Of a DNA stretch of 64,000 bases, positions 37,068 through 45,898 are shown piece after piece. Numbering within the stretch: position 1 is the first letter of the stretch; each line of letters begins with the position of its first letter. Below the pieces are notes generated by a model. It was not told where the DNA came from. It saw only the letters and a program-made list of their open reading frames with translations, and did no database searches. Source of the stretch: Dryocola sp051297175 (GTDB taxonomy: Bacteria; Pseudomonadota; Gammaproteobacteria; Enterobacterales; Enterobacteriaceae); assembly GCF_051297175.1 (NCBI RefSeq), contig NZ_JBINNY010000001.1, forward strand, positions 4,154,001 to 4,218,000, read 5' to 3'. Position numbers and translations under genes: made by a program.

Positions 37068-37964
37068 ATGACGGATCCTCAGTACATCGGGCGTTTTGCC
37101 CCTTCGCCTTCGGGTGAACTCCATTTCGGCTCGCTGATTGCCGCCCTTGGCAGCTATTTGCAGGCCCGCGCGCATCAAGGCCAGTGGCTGGTGCGCATCG
37201 AAGATATCGATCCCCCGCGTGAAGTCCCCGGTGCCGCACAAACCATATTGCGCCAGCTTGAACATTACGGCCTGCGCTGGGACGGCGAAGTCATGTGGCA
37301 ATCCCAGCGCCACGACGCCTACCGCGAAGCGCTGGCATGGCTGCGTAAGCAGGATTTAAGCTATTACTGCACCTGCACCCGCAGCCGTATTCAGCAAATC
37401 GGCGGTTTTTACGATGGCCACTGCCGCACGCTTAACCACGGCCCGGAAAACGCCGCGATGCGCCTGGTGCAAACGCATCCGGTATTGAGCTTTGAAGATA
37501 GGCTGCGCGGCAGGCTCATCGCCGACGAAAACCTGGCCCGCGAAGATTTCATTATCCACCGTCGCGACGGGCTGTTTGCCTATAATCTGGCCGTTGTGGT
37601 GGACGATAATCAGCAGGGCGTAACGGAAATCGTGCGCGGTGCCGATTTAATCGAGCCGACGGTGCGGCAGATTTCGCTTTATCAACAGTTTGGCTGGCGC
37701 GTGCCGGATTACGTGCATCTGCCGCTGGCGCTCAACGAGCAGGGCAATAAATTATCCAAGCAAAATCATGCTCCCGCGCTGCCTGCGGGCGATCCGCGCC
37801 CGGTGCTGATTGCCGCATTATCTTTCTTAAACCAGCCGGTTATCAGCCACTGGCAGGACCTCTCGCTTGAAGCTCTGCTAAACGAAGCGGTGGAAAATTG
37901 GGCGCTTGCAAAGGTGCCGTTAATTATGCAAACGAATACGTCATTCTCAAATGCCGCACACTGA
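37068..37964 (+). CDS. gluQ: Glutamyl-Q tRNA(Asp) synthetase
   Basis: GluQ (YadB) attaches glutamate to queuosine at position 34 of tRNA(Asp), and is a paralogue of the glutamyl-tRNA synthetase catalytic core without the anticodon-binding domain. It is 298 aa. It shows GRFAPSPSGELHFGSL (HIGH-like), a zinc site with CTCTRSRIQ and DGHCR, and a degenerate KMSKS as NKLSKQNH. Coupling to dksA is conserved in gamma-proteobacteria. Confidence 0.96.
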   Translation: MTDPQYIGRFAPSPSGELHFGSLIAALGSYLQARAHQGQWLVRIEDIDPPREVPGAAQTILRQLEHYGLRWDGEVMWQSQRHDAYREALAWLRKQDLSYYCTCTRSRIQQIGGFYDGHCRTLNHGPENAAMRLVQTHPVLSFEDRLRGRLIADENLAREDFIIHRRDGLFAYNLAVVVDDNQQGVTEIVRGADLIEPTVRQISLYQQFGWRVPDYVHLPLALNEQGNKLSKQNHAPALPAGDPRPVLIAALSFLNQPVISHWQDLSLEALLNEAVENWALAKVPLIMQTNTSFSNAAH

Positions 37965-38021
37965 GCTATGATTAGCCGCTGTTTTTTTTGTCCCTAATGA
38001 TTGACACTGCCGAGGTGTACT

Positions 38022-39419
38022 ATTTTTACCCGAGTCGCTAATTTTTGCCGCAAGGTGCTTAACCGCGATGATGTCGTGGCTGAGGAGATCGACGATCTCC
38101 CGAAAATCACGGTTATACCGCGTGACCAGCATGCTATCTCCCGCAAAGATATCAGTGAAAATGCCCTCAAGGTGCTCTACCGTCTGAACAAAGCGGGCTA
38201 CGAGGCTTATCTTGTCGGCGGCGGCGTCCGTGACCTTCTGCTGGGCAAAAAACCGAAAGATTTTGACGTCACCACCAGCGCCACGCCGGATCAGGTTCGT
38301 AAACTGTTCCGCAACTGCCGCCTCGTTGGTCGTCGTTTCCGCTTAGCCCACGTCATGTTCGGGCCGGAAATCATCGAAGTTGCCACCTTCCGTGGTCACC
38401 ACGAAGAGCAAAAAACCGACCGTCAGACCTCGCAAACGGGGCAGAACGGCATGCTGCTGCGCGATAACATCTTCGGCTCCATCGAAGAAGACGCCCAGCG
38501 CCGCGACTTCACCATCAACAGCCTTTATTACAGCGTGGCGGATTTCTCCGTTCGCGATTACGTCGGCGGCCTGCGCGACTTACGCAACGGCGTGATTCGC
38601 CTGATTGGCGATCCGGAAACGCGCTACCGTGAAGATCCGGTGCGCATGCTGCGCGCCGTGCGCTTTGCCGCCAAGCTGAATATGACCATCAGCCCGGAAA
38701 CCGGCGAACCGATCCCACGCCTCGCGACCCTGATTAACGACGTGCCGCCCGCGCGCCTGTTTGAAGAGTCGCTCAAGCTGCTGCAGGCGGGCCACGGTTA
38801 TGCAACCTACGAACTGCTGCGCGAATATCACCTGTTCCAGCCGCTGTTCCCGATCATCACCCGCTACTTTACCGAGCAGGGCGACAGCCCGATGGAGCAC
38901 ATGGTTGCTCAGGTGCTGAAGAACACCGATAACCGTATTCAGAACGACATGCGCGTTAACCCGGCCTTCCTGTTCTCCGCCATGTTCTGGTATCCGCAGC
39001 TTGAGATGGCACAGAAGCTCACCCAGGAAAGCGGCCTCGCCTATATGGACGCCTTCGCACTGGCGATGAACGAAGTGCTGGACGAAGCCTGCCGCGCGCT
39101 GGCTATTCCAAAACGTATTACTACGCTTGTGCGCGATATCTGGGGCTTACAGCTCCGCCTGTCACGCCGCCAGGGCAAACGCGCCTGGAAGCTGATGGAA
39201 CATCCTAAGTTCCGCGCCGCCTACGATCTGCTGGCCTTACGTGCGGAAGTGGAAAACAACCAGGAACTGCTGCGCCTGACCAAATGGTGGGGCGAATTCC
39301 AGGTTGCGGCACCTCCGGCGCAGAAAGATATGCTTAACGATCTGGGTGACGAACCGGCTGCACGCCGTCGCCATCGCCGTCCGCGCAAACGCGCGCCGCG
39401 CACCGGTGGCAGTGCATGA
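38022..39419 (+). CDS. pcnB: Poly(A) polymerase I, apparent ATT start
   Basis: PcnB adds poly(A) tails to RNA 3' ends and marks them for decay; it affects plasmid copy number. The conserved N-terminus (IFTRVANFCRKVL) begins with ATT at 38022, giving 465 aa, the E. coli length. E. coli pcnB is a documented case of translation from AUU, which limits its expression. A GAGGTG lies just upstream. A TTG seven codons earlier is the only other in-frame option near. Nucleotidyltransferase motif: VGGGVRDLLLGKKPKDFDVTT. The C-terminal tail is Arg-rich (RRRHRRPRKRAPR). It overlaps folK by 4 bases. Confidence 0.93.
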   Translation: MFTRVANFCRKVLNRDDVVAEEIDDLPKITVIPRDQHAISRKDISENALKVLYRLNKAGYEAYLVGGGVRDLLLGKKPKDFDVTTSATPDQVRKLFRNCRLVGRRFRLAHVMFGPEIIEVATFRGHHEEQKTDRQTSQTGQNGMLLRDNIFGSIEEDAQRRDFTINSLYYSVADFSVRDYVGGLRDLRNGVIRLIGDPETRYREDPVRMLRAVRFAAKLNMTISPETGEPIPRLATLINDVPPARLFEESLKLLQAGHGYATYELLREYHLFQPLFPIITRYFTEQGDSPMEHMVAQVLKNTDNRIQNDMRVNPAFLFSAMFWYPQLEMAQKLTQESGLAYMDAFALAMNEVLDEACRALAIPKRITTLVRDIWGLQLRLSRRQGKRAWKLMEHPKFRAAYDLLALRAEVENNQELLRLTKWWGEFQVAAPPAQKDMLNDLGDEPAARRRHRRPRKRAPRTGGSA

Positions 39420-39895
39420 CGCTGGCGTTTATCGCCCTCGGCAGTAACCAGGCGTCGCCGCTTGAGCAGGTTGCTCAGGCGCTGGACGCCATAGCGGCCA
39501 TCCCGCAAAGTCGGGTGGTCGCCACCTCCTCGTATTACAGAACGAAGCCCCTCGGCCCGCAGGATCAGCCCGACTACCTGAACGCCGCCGTGGCGCTGGA
39601 AACAGACCTGTCCCCGGAAGCCCTTCTTGACCATACTCAACGCATTGAGCTTGAGCAGGGCCGCGTACGCAAAGCGGAACGCTGGGGGCCAAGAACGCTG
39701 GATCTGGACATCATGCTGTTCGGCGATTTAACCCTTTCTACGCCACGTCTGACCGTGCCCCATTACGATATGAAAAACCGGGCGTTTATGCTGGTGCCGC
39801 TGGTGGAAATCGCCCCCGACAGCCGGTTCCCGGACGGCACGCGCGTGGCCGACGTGCTGGCAAACCTGTCCCGCGCGGGCATCACTTACTGGTAA
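39416..39895 (+). CDS. folK: 6-hydroxymethyl-7,8-dihydropterin pyrophosphokinase
   Basis: FolK transfers pyrophosphate from ATP to the pterin in folate synthesis. It is 159 aa. It starts MTLAFIALGSNQASP and has the signature RWGPRTLDLDIMLFGD with the two Mg-binding Asp residues near 95-97. The ATG overlaps the pcnB stop (ATGA). In E. coli a fimbrial cluster follows; here panB begins 70 bases later. Confidence 0.97.
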   Translation: MTLAFIALGSNQASPLEQVAQALDAIAAIPQSRVVATSSYYRTKPLGPQDQPDYLNAAVALETDLSPEALLDHTQRIELEQGRVRKAERWGPRTLDLDIMLFGDLTLSTPRLTVPHYDMKNRAFMLVPLVEIAPDSRFPDGTRVADVLANLSRAGITYW

Positions 39896-39965
39896 CACCA
39901 AACTTGTTGCTTTGCTAAAGTAGCCATCGTTTACTCTCCCTAACCCTTCTACTCCAGGGACTGCC

Positions 39966-40760
39966 ATGAAACCAACCACAATGTCTCAGTTGCGCCAATG
40001 GAAGCAGGCTCAACGTAAATTCGCCACCATCACCGCGTATGACTTCAGCTTTGCCAAGCTGTTTGCCGAAGAGGGCATCGGCGTGCTGCTGGTGGGCGAT
40101 TCATTAGGGATGACCGTTCAGGGGCACGACTCCACGCTGCCGGTAACCGTCGCCGACATCGCCTACCACACGCGGGCCGTACGTCGCGGTGCGCCGAACG
40201 CTCTGCTGCTGGCCGACCTGCCGTTTATGGCCTACGCCACGCCGGAGCAGGCTTTTGTTAATTCGGCGGAAGTGATGCGCGCCGGGGCCAACATGGTGAA
40301 AATCGAAGGCGGAAGATGGCTGGTGGACACCGTCAAAATGCTCACCGAGCGCGCCGTTCCGGTGTGCGGGCATCTTGGTCTGACGCCGCAGTCGGTCAAT
40401 ATCTTCGGCGGCTATAAGGTGCAGGGGCGCGACGAAGCCGCGGCCCAGACGCTGTTTGACGACGCCGTCGCCCTCGAAGCCGCGGGCATTCAGCTGCTGG
40501 TGCTGGAATGCGTGCCGGTTGCGCTTGCCAAACGCATCACCGAAGCGCTGACCATCCCGGTTATCGGCATCGGCGCGGGCAACGTTACCGACGGCCAGAT
40601 TCTGGTGATGCACGATGCGTTCGGCATTACCGGCGGGCACATTCCAAAGTTTGCGAAAAACTTCCTGGCCGAGGCGGGCGATATGCGCGCAGCCGTTCGC
40701 CAGTACGCCGCCGAAGTTGAGTCCGGGGCCTATCCGGGCGAAGAGCACAGTTTCCACTGA
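39966..40760 (+). CDS. panB: 3-methyl-2-oxobutanoate hydroxymethyltransferase
   Basis: PanB makes ketopantoate from alpha-ketoisovalerate and methylene-tetrahydrofolate, the first step to pantothenate and CoA. It is 264 aa with a TIM-barrel fold. It has metal/substrate residues in VLLVGDSLGMTVQGHDSTLPV and the conserved GHLGLTPQSVNIFGGYKVQGR. panC follows 13 bases later. Its folate cofactor links it to folK upstream. Confidence 0.98.
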   Translation: MKPTTMSQLRQWKQAQRKFATITAYDFSFAKLFAEEGIGVLLVGDSLGMTVQGHDSTLPVTVADIAYHTRAVRRGAPNALLLADLPFMAYATPEQAFVNSAEVMRAGANMVKIEGGRWLVDTVKMLTERAVPVCGHLGLTPQSVNIFGGYKVQGRDEAAAQTLFDDAVALEAAGIQLLVLECVPVALAKRITEALTIPVIGIGAGNVTDGQILVMHDAFGITGGHIPKFAKNFLAEAGDMRAAVRQYAAEVESGAYPGEEHSFH

Positions 40761-40773
40761 CAGGAGAAAGGTT

Positions 40774-41628
40774 GTGTTGATTATCGAGACGTTACCGCAG
40801 CTCCGCCTGCAAATTCGCCGCTGGCGCCAGGAAGGCAAACGCATCGCGCTGGTGCCGACCATGGGCAACCTGCACGACGGGCACATGACGCTGGTCGAAG
40901 AGGCGAAAGCCGCGGCCGACGTGGTAGTGGTGAGCATTTTTGTTAACCCGATGCAGTTCGACCGGCCGGAAGACCTGGCGCGCTACCCGCGCACCCTGCA
41001 GGAAGACTGCGAGAAGCTCAACCGCCGCAAGGTCGATCTGGTCTTCGCCCCTGCCCCGTCGGACGTTTATCCGCAGGGCATGGACACACAGACCTTTGTC
41101 GACGTGCCGGGTATCTCCACGATCCTCGAAGGCGCGAGCCGTCCGGGGCATTTCCGCGGCGTGTCCACCATCGTCAGCAAGCTGTTTAACCTTGTCCAGC
41201 CGGACGTCGCCTGCTTTGGCGAGAAGGACTATCAGCAGCTTCAGCTTATCCGCAAAATGGTTGCCGATATGGGCTACGACATCGACATCGTCGGCGTGCC
41301 AACCGTGCGCGCCAAAGACGGCCTGGCGTTAAGCTCCCGCAACGGCTATCTAACCGCCGAGCAGCGTAAAATCGCCCCTAACCTTGCTAAGGTCATGAAC
41401 GCCCTCGCGGATAAACTGCGCGCCGGGGAACGCGACGTTGAAGAGATGCTGGCTATCGCCGCAAGCGAGCTGAACGAAAAAGGCTTCCGTTCAGATGACC
41501 TGCAAATCCGCGATGCTGACACCCTGCTGGAGCTTTCAGCCGACAGTAAACGCGCGGTGATCCTGATGGCCGCCTGGCTTGGTCAGGCGCGCCTGATTGA
41601 TAATATTCAGGTTGATTTGGCACAGTAG
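40774..41628 (+). CDS. panC: Pantothenate synthetase
   Basis: PanC joins pantoate and beta-alanine with ATP. The GTG start (VLIIETLPQLRLQ, read as Met) has AGGAGAAAGGTT just upstream and gives 284 aa; a longer open frame into panB is not conserved. ATP-binding HIGH-like motif VPTMGNLHDGHMTLVEEA, then FGEKDYQQLQLIR and the LALSSRNGYL motif. The beta-alanine is supplied by panD next door. Confidence 0.97.
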   Translation: MLIIETLPQLRLQIRRWRQEGKRIALVPTMGNLHDGHMTLVEEAKAAADVVVVSIFVNPMQFDRPEDLARYPRTLQEDCEKLNRRKVDLVFAPAPSDVYPQGMDTQTFVDVPGISTILEGASRPGHFRGVSTIVSKLFNLVQPDVACFGEKDYQQLQLIRKMVADMGYDIDIVGVPTVRAKDGLALSSRNGYLTAEQRKIAPNLAKVMNALADKLRAGERDVEEMLAIAASELNEKGFRSDDLQIRDADTLLELSADSKRAVILMAAWLGQARLIDNIQVDLAQ

Positions 41629-41671
41629 ACAGCCCCTGTAAAACGGGCAATACTGCTGCAATATATTCATG

Positions 41672-41697
41672 GAACCGATGAACGTCGGTTCTGTTTT
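41672..41697 (+). terminator. Hairpin between panC and panD
   Basis: GAACCGA-TGAACG-TCGGTTC followed by TGTTTTA. It is moderately GC-rich with a short T tail, so it may be a weak terminator separating panBC from panD. E. coli has yadD (rpnC) in this gap; here the gap is only 94 bases. Confidence 0.55.
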
Positions 41698-41722
41698 AGG
41701 CCAGTAACAAAGGTTTAATTTT

Positions 41723-42103
41723 ATGATTCGCACCATGCTGCAAGGCAAGCTGCACCGCGTGAAAGTGACCCAGGCGGACTTGCACTATGAAGGCTCCTGC
41801 GCCATCGACCAGGACTTCCTGGAGGCGGCAGGCATTCTGGAATATGAAGCCATTGATATCTACAACGTGACCAACGGCAAGCGTTTTTCCACCTACGCTA
41901 TTGCCGGTGAGCGCGGCTCTAAGATTATCTCGGTGAATGGTGCCGCCGCGCACTGCGCCGACGTGGGCGACATTCTGATTATCGCCACCTACGTGACGAT
42001 GCCGGAAGAGCAGGCCCGTACCTGGCAGCCGAAGGTGGCCTATTTTGACGGCGACAACGAAATGAAACGCCTGGCGAAAGCCGTGCCGGTTCAGGTGGCC
42101 TAA
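41723..42103 (+). CDS. panD: Aspartate 1-decarboxylase proenzyme
   Basis: PanD makes beta-alanine from aspartate using a pyruvoyl group. It is 126 aa. Self-cleavage occurs at Gly24-Ser25 in HYEGSCAIDQDFL; the catalytic Lys9 and Tyr58-region residues are present. In the family PanZ assists maturation. REP-like sequences follow its stop. Confidence 0.98.
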   Translation: MIRTMLQGKLHRVKVTQADLHYEGSCAIDQDFLEAAGILEYEAIDIYNVTNGKRFSTYAIAGERGSKIISVNGAAAHCADVGDILIIATYVTMPEEQARTWQPKVAYFDGDNEMKRLAKAVPVQVA

Positions 42104-42115
42104 TCAGGCAGTAGC

Positions 42116-42202
42116 GGTGGATGGCGCTTGCGCTTATCCACCCTACACACCGCAAAGCGCCGCCTTTGCGTAGGTCGGTTAAGGCGCATGCCGCCACCCG
42201 AC
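42116..42202. repeat. Two REP-like units after panD
   Basis: A first-type unit (GGTGGATGGCGCTTGCGCTT start, 42116-42146) and a second-type unit (GTAGGTCGGTTAAGGCGCAT start, ending CCACCCGAC, 42170-42202), in the same order and spacing style as the pair after hemL. They lie between convergent panD and yadE. Confidence 0.85.
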
Positions 42203-42218
42203 ATTTACCCTCACCCCA

Positions 42219-43469
42219 TCAAGACTCCGGCTGATTGGTTATCAACCGCGCCATCGTCTCCAAAGAATCCGTGCGCAGAATATAAAGCCGCTTAAGCAGA
42301 TACGGATTGTCCCCCGGCTTCACCTTGCCTCTTACCGTCGTTACCGCCATATGGAACCCCGCGTCGTTTGCCGCCTTTACCGCCATGTCGTTATAGCCGC
42401 CGAACGGGTAGGACAGATACAGCACGTGCGGATTGAACTGTGCCAGCGCGCGCCTTGAGCGCTCAAAATCAAACAGAATGTTGTGGTAGCTGCGGGTGAG
42501 CAGAATCGGGCGATGGTAGTAATCAACGCGGTGCAGGAAGTGGGTGTGCGACTGCACGTCAAACACATCCTGGGTTTCCTGCAGTTCCGAAATGCTCATA
42601 AACTGCAGCGCCTTCGGGTTCCACTGCTGCGGGTGGCGCTTAATGCGCGACGAGATAATAAACGCCGTCGCCTTGAAGCCGTATTCCTTGAGAATCGGGT
42701 ACGCGTAGCGGTACACCGATTTTAGCCCGTCATCAAAGGTAATCACCACCGAGCGCGCCGGCAGATTCATGCGGTTTCGCACGTAGCCCTCGAGCTGGTA
42801 CATCGTCAGCGTGGTGTAGCCCATATCGCGCAGCCAGGTCATCTGGTTGCTGAAGGCGACGACCGAGGTGGTGGTCGACGTATGGCGAAAGCGGGTATTT
42901 TCCTCGTCGCGCAGAATGTGGTGGTAAGTCAGCACCGGAATGCCGTTATCCTGCTGCGCGTCGAGGCTGCTCACATAGCCCAGGCGGTTGCCGATTCGGA
43001 TTTGAAACCAGGTCTGGTTGAGGCGGTCTTTCAGGCGCGCGCTGATAGGGTAGCGCAGGTTTTCCGCCAGCGTTCCAAAGGGCGCGCTGCCGGTATCCGG
43101 CGCGTTATAAATCCGCACGTCCCGAAAGGTGACGAGATTTTGATTGCTCAACGGCTTGTTCAAATCGCCGAGCCTGTCCTCCACGCGCTGCCTGCCCGCC
43201 ACCGGGCCGAGATGCGTTTTATCGATAAAGCCGGTGCCAAAGCCAAAGCGGAACTCGTAGTAGTCAGCCGCCGTCGGCACCACCGCGATGATTTGCCCCT
43301 CTTCGATGGTGCCCACCGAAATCACTTTGTCGCCAACCTGCGCCCAAACGACGGCGTCTTCGGTGGTCTGCATGTACTGTGCGGGAAGACCGTGGCTGCT
43401 AAGCAGGCTGGCATGAAGCGAACCGACGCAAAAGAACATCAGCAGGCAGAAAACGAGGCGAGCTTTCAT
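42219..43469 (-). CDS. yadE: Putative periplasmic polysaccharide deacetylase YadE
   Basis: This is a NodB-type carbohydrate esterase 4 protein of 416 aa with a signal peptide (MKARLVFCLLMFFCVGSLHA). An N-terminal SH3-like region (about residues 30-150) is followed by the deacetylase domain, with VVITFDDGLKSVYR carrying the Asp-Asp and DVQSHTHFLHR the His ligands. The SYPFGGYN motif is near residue 365. The substrate is unknown; cell-wall or exopolysaccharide is plausible. The N-terminal half is much less like E. coli than the C-terminal half. Confidence 0.88.
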   Translation of the reverse strand: MKARLVFCLLMFFCVGSLHASLLSSHGLPAQYMQTTEDAVVWAQVGDKVISVGTIEEGQIIAVVPTAADYYEFRFGFGTGFIDKTHLGPVAGRQRVEDRLGDLNKPLSNQNLVTFRDVRIYNAPDTGSAPFGTLAENLRYPISARLKDRLNQTWFQIRIGNRLGYVSSLDAQQDNGIPVLTYHHILRDEENTRFRHTSTTTSVVAFSNQMTWLRDMGYTTLTMYQLEGYVRNRMNLPARSVVITFDDGLKSVYRYAYPILKEYGFKATAFIISSRIKRHPQQWNPKALQFMSISELQETQDVFDVQSHTHFLHRVDYYHRPILLTRSYHNILFDFERSRRALAQFNPHVLYLSYPFGGYNDMAVKAANDAGFHMAVTTVRGKVKPGDNPYLLKRLYILRTDSLETMARLITNQPES

Positions 43470-43552
43470 AAAAGGTTTGATAGCACTTTTTGCACAACGA
43501 GGGGAAGAAGCGGTTAGTTTAGCAAAAGCCCTGCTAATACCAACCTTTGAGA

Positions 43553-43984
43553 TCAATTATGGTGCAGTAAGACGAAGGGCGGGTTCTTCTGCTGCTGATG
43601 CCAGAGGCTTGTCACCTCGCTTCCGCCCTCCTCCACGATGAGCTGGCGGAAAGCCTCGCTTGATAGCGACTCACGCTTCGCGCGCATGGCAAAAAGCAGC
43701 GGCAGGGTGACGCCGGAGATGACCTCACAGTGGGAGTGTTTATGGCTGAGCTGAGCTGCGGTTCGATAAGGCGCCGCGCCGGTTTTGTCGGTGAGGAAGA
43801 TAACGCCATCCCCGGAATCGCATTTGTAGAGCGCGTCGCACAGCATGCGGCTGAGCATGTTGGTGCTAAGCCCTTTCCAGAAATTGACGGCATAACACTG
43901 CGGCTGCGGGCCAAAACGCTTTTCGATAGCGTCCAGAATGTCCTGCGCGTAGTAATCGTGTCCGGCGATGACCCAACCCAGCAT
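43553..43984 (-). CDS. yadI: Putative PTS system EIIA component YadI (mannose family)
   Basis: A 143-aa protein resembling the IIA domain of mannose-type PTS permeases. The phosphorylatable His would be His9 in VIAGHDYYAQDILDAI. GVIFLTDKTGAAPYR matches the family turn after strand 3. No IIB, IIC or IID genes lie nearby, so it is an orphan IIA and may regulate or serve another permease. yadE starts 84 bases downstream. Conservation with E. coli YadI is good (C-terminus SLWHQQQKNPPFVL). Confidence 0.9.
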   Translation of the reverse strand: MLGWVIAGHDYYAQDILDAIEKRFGPQPQCYAVNFWKGLSTNMLSRMLCDALYKCDSGDGVIFLTDKTGAAPYRTAAQLSHKHSHCEVISGVTLPLLFAMRAKRESLSSEAFRQLIVEEGGSEVTSLWHQQQKNPPFVLLHHN

Positions 43985-44061
43985 AATGCCTCTCCTGTTT
44001 TCGGAGCGCCAGTGTGCCAGAAAGCGTAAAAAGCAGACTGATGTTTATCAAATATGGAATG

Positions 44062-44087
44062 AAAACCTCCCCATTTAGGGGAGGTTT
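44062..44087 (-). terminator. Terminator of yadG-yadH
   Basis: On the minus strand AAACCTCCCC-TAAAT-GGGGAGGTTTT, 12 bases past the yadH stop. Confidence 0.8.
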
Positions 44088-44099
44088 GGATACTCAGTT

Positions 44100-44870
44100 T
44101 TAGCTACGCAGGCCGCGACCGCGCTGGATCAGATACCAGCAGAGCAGATAAAACGCGGCAATGAAGATAACCAGCACGCCTACGGTGGTGGCCAGCGGCA
44201 CGTCGGTAATGCCGAGGAAGCCAAAGCGGAAGCCGCTGATCATGTAGACGATGGGGTTCAGATGCGACAGCGCCTGCCAGAACGGCGGCAGCAGCGTCAG
44301 CGAATAGAACACGCCGCCCAGATAGGTCAGCGGGGTAAGCACGAACGTGGGGATCAGGCTGATATCATCGAAGGTCTTGGCAAACACGGCGTTCAGCAGC
44401 CCCGCCAGCGAGAACAGAATCGCGGTCAGCACCAGCGTCAGTGCCACGAACAGCCAGGAGTGAACCTGGAACGGCACGAAGAACAGCGAGATAGCCGTAA
44501 CCAGCACGCCCACGCACAGGCCGCGCGCCACGCCGCCGCCGACGTAACCGGCAATGATCACGTGCGTTGGCACCGGCGCCACCAGCAGCTCTTCGATATT
44601 ACGCTGGAACTTCGCGCTGAAGAACGACGAGGCGACGTTGGCGTAGGCGTTGGTGATCACCGCCATCATGATCAGGCCCGGCACGATAAACTGCATATAG
44701 CTAAAGCCGTGCATCTCGCCGATGCGCGAGCCAATCAGGTTACCGAAGATAATGAAATACAGCGTCATCGTAATAACGGGCGGGACGAGGGTTTGGATCC
44801 AGATGCGGGTAAAACGGTGGATCTCTTTAGTCCAGATGCTTTTTAACGCCACCCAATAAAGATGCATCAT
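44100..44870 (-). CDS. yadH: ABC-2 type transporter permease YadH
   Basis: A 256-aa inner-membrane protein with six predicted helices of the ABC-2 export type (DrrB/NodJ-like). It contains the family segment GLINAVFAKTFDDISLIPTFVLTPLTYLGG-like region near residues 160-190. It pairs with the ATPase YadG through a 4-base overlap. The substrate is not known. Confidence 0.93.
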   Translation of the reverse strand: MMHLYWVALKSIWTKEIHRFTRIWIQTLVPPVITMTLYFIIFGNLIGSRIGEMHGFSYMQFIVPGLIMMAVITNAYANVASSFFSAKFQRNIEELLVAPVPTHVIIAGYVGGGVARGLCVGVLVTAISLFFVPFQVHSWLFVALTLVLTAILFSLAGLLNAVFAKTFDDISLIPTFVLTPLTYLGGVFYSLTLLPPFWQALSHLNPIVYMISGFRFGFLGITDVPLATTVGVLVIFIAAFYLLCWYLIQRGRGLRS

Positions 44871-45790
44871 GCGTGGGCTCCTTTTTTATTGACCAGCGTG
44901 ACGAACAGCTCTTCCAGACGGTTGGCCTTGTTACGCATGCTTAATACCTGAATCCCCTGCGCGCTCAGCTGGCTGAACACGCTGTTAATGCCCTGCTCGC
45001 GCAGCACTTCAACCTCAAGCGTGGAGGTGTCGACCAGCCGGTACTGATAGCCGTCGAGCTTCGGCAGCGGGCTTCTGGGGGCCAGGTCCAGAATAAAGGT
45101 TTCTGACTTCAGCTTGGAAAGCAGCGACTTCATGGAGGTGTTTTCTACAAGCTCGCCGCTCTGGATGATGCCGATGTTGCGGCACAGCATTTCCGCCTCT
45201 TCCAGATAGTGCGTGGTCAGAATAATGGTGGTGCCTTTGTCGTTAAGGTCTTTTAAGAAGCCCCACATGGAACGACGCAGTTCGATGTCCACACCAGCGG
45301 TTGGCTCATCGAGAATCAGCAGCTTAGGCTCGTGCATCAGCGCGCGGGCGATCATCAGGCGACGTTTCATACCACCGGAGAGCATGCGGGCGCGTTCGCC
45401 GCGTTTTTCCCACAGGTCGAGCTGCTTAAGATATTTTTCACTGCGCGCAATCGCTTCGTCGCGCTCCACGCCGTAGTAGCCCGCCTGATGAACGACAATC
45501 TGCTGCACGGTTTCAAACGGGTTGAAGTTAAACTCCTGCGGCACCAGCCCAAGCTGGCGTTTGGCGTTTACCACGTCCTGCTGGAGGTCGTAACCGAAGA
45601 CCCGCACGCGGCCAGAGGTTTTGTTGACCAGCGAGCTGATGATCCCGATGGTGGTGGATTTACCTGCGCCGTTCGGGCCTAGTAAGGCGTAAAAATCCCC
45701 CGCCTCAACGCGAAGATCTATGCCACGCAGCGCCTGAACGCCACCGGGATAGGTTTTCGTGAGCTTTTCCAGTTCTAATGCAATGGTCAT
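44867..45790 (-). CDS. yadG: ABC transporter ATP-binding protein YadG
   Basis: A 307-aa ATPase of the CcmA/DrrA export class. Walker A GPNGAGKSTTIG lies near residue 38, Q-loop VPQEFNF, signature LSGGMKRRLMIARAL near 140, Walker B LLILDEPTAGVD near 160, then H-loop LTTHYLEEAE. A C-terminal extension of about 90 residues follows. It is divergent from can with 108 bases between. Confidence 0.94.
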   Translation of the reverse strand: MTIALELEKLTKTYPGGVQALRGIDLRVEAGDFYALLGPNGAGKSTTIGIISSLVNKTSGRVRVFGYDLQQDVVNAKRQLGLVPQEFNFNPFETVQQIVVHQAGYYGVERDEAIARSEKYLKQLDLWEKRGERARMLSGGMKRRLMIARALMHEPKLLILDEPTAGVDIELRRSMWGFLKDLNDKGTTIILTTHYLEEAEMLCRNIGIIQSGELVENTSMKSLLSKLKSETFILDLAPRSPLPKLDGYQYRLVDTSTLEVEVLREQGINSVFSQLSAQGIQVLSMRNKANRLEELFVTLVNKKGAHA

Positions 45791-45898
45791 TGTTTAGGGT
45801 TACCTTGTACGGTGCAAATTTGTTAAGCAGTTTTAAAATTTAGCGAGTTGCCCTATATTACCTCAACGCACTTCTGCGGTTACAGGTTGTTAACCTCC

